Below, one piece after another: positions 57,512 through 64,000 of a DNA stretch of 64,000 bases; within the stretch, counting starts at the first letter, position 1, and each line of letters opens with the position of its first letter. The notes below the pieces were generated by a model that worked only from the letters and a program-made list of their open reading frames with translations, had not been told where the DNA came from and ran no database searches. Source of the stretch: Panopea generosa (taxonomy: Eukaryota; Mollusca; Bivalvia; Adapedonta; Hiatellidae). The DNA lies in contig CM055896.1 in NCBI GenBank assembly GCA_029582155.1, positions 24,519,184 through 24,583,183 on the forward strand. The letters are read 5' to 3'. Position numbers and translations under genes: made by a program.

Positions 57512-59411
57512 CTAGACCTATCACTGTAGTGATGAATACCCCCGAACGCCGCCATGACAGAAAATGGTTAACCATTGTATGAAGATTTATTAAATTATAT
57601 CCAATAGTTTTAAAGTTATGCTCCAGACAAAAAAAATTCTTAATAAAAGAGAATGTTATGGATTGAGTTGTTTGTATTGTTAATTTTTTTATGGATTTGT
57701 TAAAATTAAAAACGGTCTTTTTAATTATTGTGCAGTGTACAAGCTTTCATATGGCAATCAATAAATGTTATACTTTTTCGAGTTATGTTGAGGGACAACA
57801 AGTTTATGGATAAGAAACAAACAAGAGCACTAGGAATACAATATCGAACCTGCTTTGCTCGAACTCCATGTATTCATCAACTTGGTTCTTTCATGAACTT
57901 TATTGAACTGTTATCACTGATGGCTTTAAAAGTACTTGTATGAAGTTTGATGAAATTCCATCCAGTACTTTAAAAGTAATGCTCCGGACAAGGGAAATAT
58001 ATCAAAAGGCAATAACTCTGTAATTAGCAAGAATAGAGTTATGTTTCTTGTACACTGCACTTCCTGTCATTATATTCTACCATTGTATGAAGTTTGATGA
58101 AATTCCATCCAGTACTTTAAAAGTAATGCTCCGGACAAGGGAAATATATCAAAGGGCAATAACTCTGTAATTAGCAAGAATAGAGTTATGTTTCTTGTAC
58201 ACTGCACTTCCTGTCATTATATTCTACCATTGTATGAAGTTTGATGAAATTCCATCAAGTACTTTAAAAGTAATGCTCCGGACAAGGGAAATATATCAAA
58301 GGGCAATAACTCTGTAATTAGCAGGAATAGAGTTATGTTTCCTGTACACTGCACTTCCTGTCATTATATTCTACCATTGTATGAAGTTTGATGAAATTCC
58401 ATCCAGTACTTTAAAAGTAATGCTCCGGACAAGGGAAATATATCAAAGGGCAATAACTCTGTAATTAGAAAGAATAGAGTTATGTTTCTTGTACACTGCA
58501 CTTCCTCTCATTATATTCTACCATTGTATGAAGCTTGATGAAATTCCATCAGGTACTTTTCAAGTTATGCTCCGGACAAGAAAAAATATCAAAGGGCAAT
58601 AACTCTGTAATTAGCAATAATAGAGTTATGTTTCTTGTACACTGCACATTCCTCTCATTATATTCTACCATTGTATGAAGCTTGATGAAATTCCATCCGG
58701 TACTTTTCAAGTTATGCTCCGGACAAGAAAAAATATCAAAGGGCAATAACTCTGTAATTAGCAAGAATAGAGTTATGTTTCTTGTACACTGCACTTCCTC
58801 TCATTATATTCTACCATTGTATGAAGTTTGATGAAATACCATCCAGTACTTTAAAAGTAATGCTCCGGACAAGGGAAATATATCAAAGGGCAATAACTCT
58901 GTAATTAGCAAGAATAGAGTTATGTTTCTTGTACACTGCACTTCCTCTCATAATATTCTACCATTGTATGAAGCTTGATGAAATTCCATCTGGTACTTTT
59001 CAAGTTATGCTCCGGACAAGAAAAAATATCAAAGGGAAATATATCAAAGGGCAGTAACTCTGTAATTAGCAAGAATAGAGTTATGTTTCCTGTACACTGC
59101 ACTTCCTCTCATTATATTCTACCATTGTATGAAGCTTGATTAAATTCCATCCGGTACTTTTCAAGTTATGCTCCGGAGAAGAAAAAATATCAAAGGGCAA
59201 TAACTCTGTAATTAGCAAGAATAGAGTTATGTTTCTTGTACACTGCACTTCCTCTCATTATATTCTACCATTGTATGACGTTTGATGAAATTCCATCCAG
59301 TACTTTTCAAGTGATGCTCCGGACAAGGAAAATTGCAAAGGACAGACCGACAGACCAACCTCAGGGTGACTCCAGTATACCCCCTCAAAACTTCGTTGTT
59401 CGGGGGTATAA
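57512..59411 (+). mobile_element. hairpin-ended element, family D, inserted in the RT frame
   Basis: Starts CTAGACCTATCACTGTAGTG (perfect stem TCACTG-like) and ends with CGGGGGTATAA after TATACCCCCTC. Nine to ten core units with spacing 147, 147, 147, 147, 146, 147, 161 and 146 bp (58081 to 59269). A ~330-bp non-repeat segment (57630-57950) lies in its left part. The flanks join as AAAAAA|TCATG, restoring the host reading frame with no added or lost base and no target duplication. Confidence 0.78.
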
Positions 59412-59616
59412 TCATGTCATCCGGCGCATACCAAGAGAGCGTTGGCCTATGGCCTAGGAATAAGAATCAAAAGAATATGTGAAAGACAAACAGATTATAG
59501 TAAACATAGAGAAGATTTGAAGCAACAGCTAAGAAAAAGAGGATACAGCAGCAATGAGATCGAACAACAACTGCAACGGCTGGACAAGATAGACAGACAA
59601 GAGTTGTTGCAAACAA
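59412..59616 (+). pseudogene. Penelope-like RT, downstream (thumb) segment
   Basis: Encodes SCHPAHTKRALAYGLGIRIK and then CERQTDYSKHREDLKQQLRK. This matches the HPxHTKxxxPYGLxxRxxRIC region that follows the RT core in Penelope-like elements. It is in frame with 56717-57511 once the inserted element is removed. It is cut at 59616 by the next family A element. The remaining C terminus is not found in the window. Confidence 0.75.
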
Positions 59617-62600
59617 CAAGAGGCCCAAGAGGGCCTGAGGACGCTCTACTGACTCATAGTGGCCATAGCACATTTTGAAATTCTACTATGCAATAGAAAC
59701 ATTGGAGCGGTGTCATTTTTAACTCTAGGGACACCATTTGAACAAATCTAACAAAACTATAGTTGGTCATCATTACCACATAAACATTTTGAAAATCTGT
59801 TGGACCGTTCATGAGAAGAAGATTTTTTAAGTTTTGGACTATTTTTAGTAATGACGGCCACCTTGAATTTCAGATAAAAAAAAAAAATCTTCTGTATAGT
59901 CTCCTACACAATAGAAACATCCGTGTGAAATTTCAGTTTAATTGGCCTAGTGGTTTCAAAACAAATGAAAGAAAAAGAGAATTTTCTGTTTTCCCATAGT
60001 ATCCCTATGTAAAATTCTAAGTCCCCTTACAGGGCCCCTATAAATTTTAGCCCCTAAATTCTTATCTGCAATCAAACCCCTACACATAGGGATAATTCAT
60101 GCAAAATATGAACAAATCTGACATACCGGTTGTTAAGCAAACAAATTTAGTAATTCCCAATTTTTACCCTTTTGGGGCCCCTCCTGACCCCTTAAGACAG
60201 TGGAACCCAGTCATTTGTACAAATCTGAACCTCCTTCACCAAACAATGCTTCTGTGAAGATATAGGCAAAATCATTTCCACTTTAAAAAACAAGAGGCCC
60301 AAGAGGGCCTGAGGACGCTCTACTGAATCATAGTGGCCATAGCACTTTTTGAAATTCTACTATGCAATAGAAACATTGGGGCAGGGTCATTTTTAACTCT
60401 AGGGACATCATTTGAACAAATCTAACAAAACTATAGTTGGTCATCATTACTACATACACATTTTGAAAATCTGTTAGACCGTTCATGAGAAGAAGATTTT
60501 TTAAGTTTTGGACTATTTTTAGTAATGATGGCCATCTTGAATTTTAGTTACAGACCGTAATCCGTTCAAGTACACCAAAAAAGAATTTCAATTGCGTTCG
60601 TTTTGCGTGTCAAACGCATTTGTTTTGCGTTTGAAATGCATTTTAGTTTCGTTAATGGTTTGCATTTTTTTTATGATAAACGTTAGAGAAAATACGAAAA
60701 TGCAGTTCAAAACGATAGCGAATGCATTTTAACCTGCGTTTGCGTTCGAATCGTTTTGCATGTATCGTTTACCGTGTATCTTTTACCATTTAACGTTTAC
60801 ACGACATGTTCACCAATCGCATCATCTTTGGTTGTCCAATTGTAACACCGCAGTAGAATAAATAATAAGAACTAGATATTTAAAGAAATCGCCGGGTTTT
60901 ATATGATAATATATTAATTAAATAAATTAAAATAATATTGATTAAAATCTTTCTGAAATATTGATTAAAATCATTCTGAAATATTTCTAACTAAGCCACC
61001 CTATGTTAGATATGGTCTACCATAAAGTTGATGATTTGTAGCGTGACAGCAGATTAATATGTTACATAAAACTCAATCATTGAAATTTAATACACATGGT
61101 AAGGGGCATGTCAATTACATCAGATTACGGTCACGTAATCATTAGAGTGGCCAAACATTGCCAGACTGGTTTACACTAACGTTAATATTACAGTATCGAA
61201 AAAGTATATAGTAAATAAATGTGAACCAGTCCGTGTTTTTTTATATCTGCAGTGGTGTATAATCTGCCATTATGCAAGAAACAGAGTATAGACGCCTCAG
61301 CAAGTATTTATTTTATTTACAGGAATAATGCATTATTTACAAGTATTTTCCAATTTTAATTCCAGTTATGAATTTCGATAGATTGTCATGTTAAACAATT
61401 ATAACAATTCATTAAACAAAATAATTTATATAATCCGCAAAGATTAATATATTTACAGATACACATGCCTTAATTTATGTAGCTAGCGCACACACTTTAT
61501 GTCTATTACTCCGACACAATTTATTTCTGATCTCGTGGCAATGTGCGATGTCGTCACTCTGACAGTTTCTTGCGTCATTTAACATCGCGTTCTATTTCAC
61601 TATGGTAAATGCATGGGGGAGGCGGAGATGTTTCCATAAAAAAAGATGCCTTTAAGGGAAAAAGTTTTATGTCTTGTATGGCTTCTAAAATCGCTGGTAC
61701 ATGTACTTCCGTCTGACGCTTTCAAGGACTTTTATGTACATTACACCGATAGAATTCCTCTGATATCCTTCCATCAAAAATTTCCAAGATACCCACTTAG
61801 TGAATAAAATGTTTGTTTCACTGGTGATGTAATCGGACATTGGCACAAGGTGATAGTGAAAGGGACAGCGTGCTCATTCTGTACACAAATTAAGGTATGT
61901 GTAGTTATTAATAACTCTATCAGCTTAATAGTAATCTTTTTTTAACAAATGCCTATATTGAAAACAAACATTTTGGAAGACACCCAGTAACAAACAAACA
62001 CCAACCCTTTACGTGTGTTTGTTATATATATATGAACTATTTTTATATACAATTTTGGAAAAGCCCTAAGGGTTTTTGGTGTAACAAACAGATTTTCTAA
62101 AATTGCGTGAAAACTTTTCCTGATTGGCAATCATATAACAGAACAGCAAATAAATCGCTGTTCAGATAATTAAATCAGTTAATTGGGGTAGTTGTGTAAG
62201 CAGGTCATGATTGCGTCATCTGATTGTTTTATCACACTTTTACAAGTAAAGAAACGATGCCCGAGGCAATGTTTTTCACGGGTAATTCGGGATTAAAACT
62301 TATAACAAAGAAATTTAATTAAAGTTACAGGTATAGCAATTTAAAGATTTTAAATGACAAAGAGAGCAATCATTTTGTTTAATTATTTATTTCATTGTCA
62401 ATATAACTACGACAATATTAGAGGATATCCGAATCTTTATTATTTGATGCGTTTAAGTTTGCATTATCGTTTTGTATCATTCGTAGATCATTCGCCCTGT
62501 TGCGTCCGTGTATCGTTTCGTTTATCGTTTCGTTTCGTTTATCGTTTATCGTTTCGTTTGCATTTTTAGTCCGTTTGTATATCGTTTAAAACGCGTTTGA

Positions 62601-64000
62601 TATTCGTTTCGTTTGCGTCCGTTTGGTGTACTTGAACGGATTACGATCTGTTGAAAAAAATAAATATTTTTTTATAGTCTCGTATGCAATAAAAACATCC
62701 ATGTGAAGTTTCAGTTTAATTGGCCTTGTGGTTTCCGAATAAATGAAAAAAAAAGAGAATTTTCTGTTTTCCCGCAGTATCCCTAAGTAAAATTCTAAGT
62801 CCCCTTACAGGGCCCCTATATATTTTAGCCCCTAAATTCTCATCTGCAATCAAACCCCTACACTTAGGGATAACTTATATCAAATATGTACAAATCTGAC
62901 ATAACGGTTCTTAAGAAAACAATTTTACTAATTCCCAATTTGTACCCTTTTGGGGCCCCTACTGACCCCTTAAGACGTAGGAACCCAGGCATTTTTACAG
63001 ATCTTAACCTCCTTTACCTCACAATGCTTTATTGAAGATATAGGCAAAATTATTTCCATTTAAAAAAAAAAAAAAAAAAAAATTATATTGACATGTGTCC
63101 CCTAATTGAACTCTCGGGGCAGGGTCATATTTAACCCTAGGGACACCATTTGAATAAATTTAACAATAATATAGATGGTCATCATTACTACATAAACATT
63201 TTGAAAATCTGTTGGGCCCTTCATGAGAAGAAGATTTTTTAAGTTTTGGACTATTTTTAGTAATGACGGCCACCTTGAATTTCAGATAAAAAAAAAAAAT
63301 CTTCTGTATAGTCTCCTACACAATAGAAACATCCGTGTGAAATTTCAGTTTAATTGGCCTAGTGGTTTCAAAACAAATGAAAGAAAAAGAGAATTTTCTG
63401 TTTTCCCATAGTATCCCTATGTAAAATTCTAAGTCCCCTTACAGGGCCCCTATAAATTTTAGCCCCTAAATTCTTATCTGCAATCAAACCCCTACACATA
63501 GGGATAATTTATGCAAAATATGAACAAATCTGACATACCGGTTGTTAAGCAAACAAATTTAGTAATTCCCAATTTTTACCCTTTTGGGGCCCCTCCTGAC
63601 CCCTTAAGGCAGTGGAACCCAGTCATTTGTACAAATCTGAACCTCCTTCACCAAACAATGCTTCTGTGAAGATATAGGCAAAATCATTTCCACTTTAAAA
63701 AACAAGAGGCCCAAGAGGGCCTGAGGACGACGCTCTACTGAATCATAGTGGCCATAGCACTTTTTGAAATTCTACTATGCAATAGAAACATTGGGGAGGA
63801 GTCAATTTGAACAAATCTAACAGAACTATCGTTGGTCATGATTACTACATAATAATTTTGTAAATCTGTTGGGCCGTTCATGAGAAGAAGATTTTTTAAG
63901 TTTTGGACTATTTTTAGTAATGGTGGCCATCTCGAATTTCAGATCGAAAAAAAAGAATCTTCTGTATAGTTTCCTATGCAATAGAAACACCCATGTGAAG
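59617..64000 (+). repeat. tandem ~674-bp family A units, broken by a TIR element
   Basis: Unit starts CAAGAGGCCCAAGAGGGCCT occur at 59617, 60291 and 63703; a third boundary near 63080 has lost its start. Segments 59760-60290 and 63170-63702 are almost identical and offset by 3412 bp, including an identical 62-codon chance frame. Each unit ends ATTTCCACTTTAAAA. The array runs off the right edge. Confidence 0.75.
60551..62650. mobile_element. TIR transposon with CGTTT-rich subterminal repeats
   Basis: Left CAGACCGTAATCCGTTCAAG and right, reversed, CAGATCGTAATCCGTTCAAG, both continuing TACACCAAA. Subterminal regions are dense in TATCGTTT, CGTTTCG and GCGTTTG. No transposase frame; about 2.1 kb. 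It interrupts a family A unit (...CTTGAATTTT | GAAAAAAATAA...). A truncated inverted relative lies at 4360-5053. Confidence 0.72.

Overview
This window is eukaryotic, AT-rich and gene-poor, and looks like one locus of a bivalve mollusc (probably a clam-type heterodont; inference). The signs are the interspersed repeats: tRNA-derived SINEs, many short elements ending in subterminal hairpins and carrying 145-170 bp tandem cores, a Penelope-like retroelement, a Mutator-like transposon, and long satellite arrays inside introns. No bacterial operons, rRNA, CRISPR or intact long single-exon genes were seen.

The only host gene I recognise is on the minus strand: nine exons between 55204 and 8810 that splice together with unbroken phase into 487 codons. 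The product resembles the middle-to-late part of the NIMA-related kinase NEK1, downstream of the kinase and coiled-coil regions. Diagnostic similarities are a DILRKLNQK segment, RxxWGK before a hydrophobic stretch, and LLRTCSEPDLTK. The kinase-domain exons should lie beyond the right edge and the C-terminal exons beyond the left edge. Two exons (55097-55204 and 37650-37727) are phase-symmetric and encode the same motif, and exon 32386-32644 contains a 25-residue tandem repeat ending in RSKWGG-like blocks.

Layout, left to right: 1-5575 SINEs, dispersed repeat pieces and part of a TIR transposon; 5576-7560 a 53/54-bp minisatellite abutting a SINE relic; 8160-8780 a CpG-rich block; last visible nek1 exon at 8810; 9366-18170 an 80-bp satellite filling one nek1 intron, most monomers carrying a consensus 5' splice site on the nek1 sense strand; exon at 18222; 18453-21858 a hairpin-ended element broken by several later insertions; exons at 22893 and 24367; 25520-29345 a 54-bp satellite with a 1192-bp higher-order duplication; hairpin-ended elements; exons at 31913 and 32386; a mariner-like TIR element 32955-36157 with another element nested in it; exons at 36568 and 37650; a 46-bp array and an 11-bp array to 38992; duplicated intronic blocks with a MULE (44112-46136) between them; two pogo-like TIR elements; degenerate coding remnants; the first visible exon at 55097; then a Penelope-like RT interrupted by a hairpin-ended element, and a tandem of ~674-bp repeats broken by a TIR element to the right edge.

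The most interesting signals are (1) the intronic satellite that multiplies a perfect U1-type donor sequence in sense orientation, (2) a set of otherwise unrelated short elements sharing one end architecture and inserting between A and T without target duplication, one caught inside an RT reading frame, and (3) a minisatellite that seems to have grown from the tail of a SINE. All calls are by eye; no alignment or database search was run.
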